A stretch of 5,870 bases of DNA from an uncultured Bacteroidota bacterium (GTDB taxonomy: Bacteria > Bacteroidota > Bacteroidia > Chitinophagales > Chitinophagaceae). The notes under the pieces were generated by a model. It was not told the DNA's origin. It was given only the letters and a program-made list of their open reading frames with translations, and did no database searches. The stretch's first letter is position 1, and each line of letters starts with the position of its first letter. Position numbers and translations under genes: made by a program. Where the stretch lies: NCBI GenBank assembly GCA_946887345.1, contig CAMPKR010000167.1, positions 1-5,870 of the forward strand. Reading direction: 5' to 3'. Below are positions 5,741-5,870 of the stretch, one piece after another.

Positions 5741-5870
5741 AAGCTATGTTTAACTGGATATAAGTTTAGATAAAAATACGCTGGAAAATGAACTTTTACA
5801 GACCACCGGACCGAAAAGCAGGTTTGAAAAATTTTGTTAACTAATATTTACTGCGTTATCTGTTGACCTC
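5741..5870. other. Upstream region of the DoxX-permease operon
   Basis: This AT-rich 130 bp should hold the promoter of the minus-strand operon, but I find no exact TAnnTTTG box. The nearest is TATTTTTA (5778-5771, minus strand), one base off consensus and without a TTG -33 partner. No Shine-Dalgarno precedes the ATG at 5740. The operon may instead be read from a gene beyond the window edge. Confidence 0.35.

Noticed and set aside
1..5870. Mobile element, CRISPR array, defence or novel multi-gene system
   Set aside because: No transposase, integrase, terminal inverted repeats, spaced palindromic repeats or tRNA-like sequence; all five genes belong to recognisable transport or membrane families.

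Overview
The window looks like an ordinary chromosomal stretch of a Bacteroidota genome, probably in or near the Chitinophagaceae (the family level is inference). Three things point there. Two gaps carry TAnnTTTG-type -7 promoter boxes instead of sigma70 -10 boxes. The last gene is a BT_3928-type DoxX/MauE membrane protein with a C-terminal thioredoxin-like domain. Most genes lack a well-placed Shine-Dalgarno sequence. All five genes are complete and lie on the minus strand, so transcription runs from high to low coordinates.

Layout in transcription order. (1) 5740-4613 encodes a BT_3928-like DoxX-family membrane protein with a thioredoxin-like C-terminal domain that lacks CxxC. (2) Two bases later, 4610-3555 encodes a DppB/OppB-type ABC permease that starts with TTG and is probably translationally coupled to gene 1. 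(3) A 281-bp gap (3274-3554) holds a short CACATT tandem repeat at the permease stop codon, a purine-rich stretch with no convincing gene, and the promoter of the next gene. (4) 3273-2044 encodes an OprO/OprP-family beta-barrel porin with a GTG start. (5) A 163-bp gap (1881-2043) holds a weak hairpin at the porin stop, a pair of TTAA repeats 11 bp apart and a -7 box. (6) 1880-1230 encodes a DUF47/PhoU-like protein. (7) 18 bases later, 1211-15 encodes a PiT-family phosphate permease.

The last three genes form a plausible two-membrane phosphate route. The porin would admit the anion across the outer membrane, PiT would carry it across the inner membrane, and the DUF47 protein would control or assist PiT. 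DUF47-PiT pairs are well known in many bacteria. The porin has its own promoter, and its link to phosphate rests on family and position. The other two genes form a separate tight pair whose joint role is unclear.

I found no mobile element, CRISPR array, tRNA or rRNA, and no defence or biosynthetic system. The observations most worth following are the repeat at the permease stop codon, a similar candidate operator upstream of both the porin and the DUF47 gene, the cysteine pattern of the BT_3928-like protein, and the TTG-started orphan permease.
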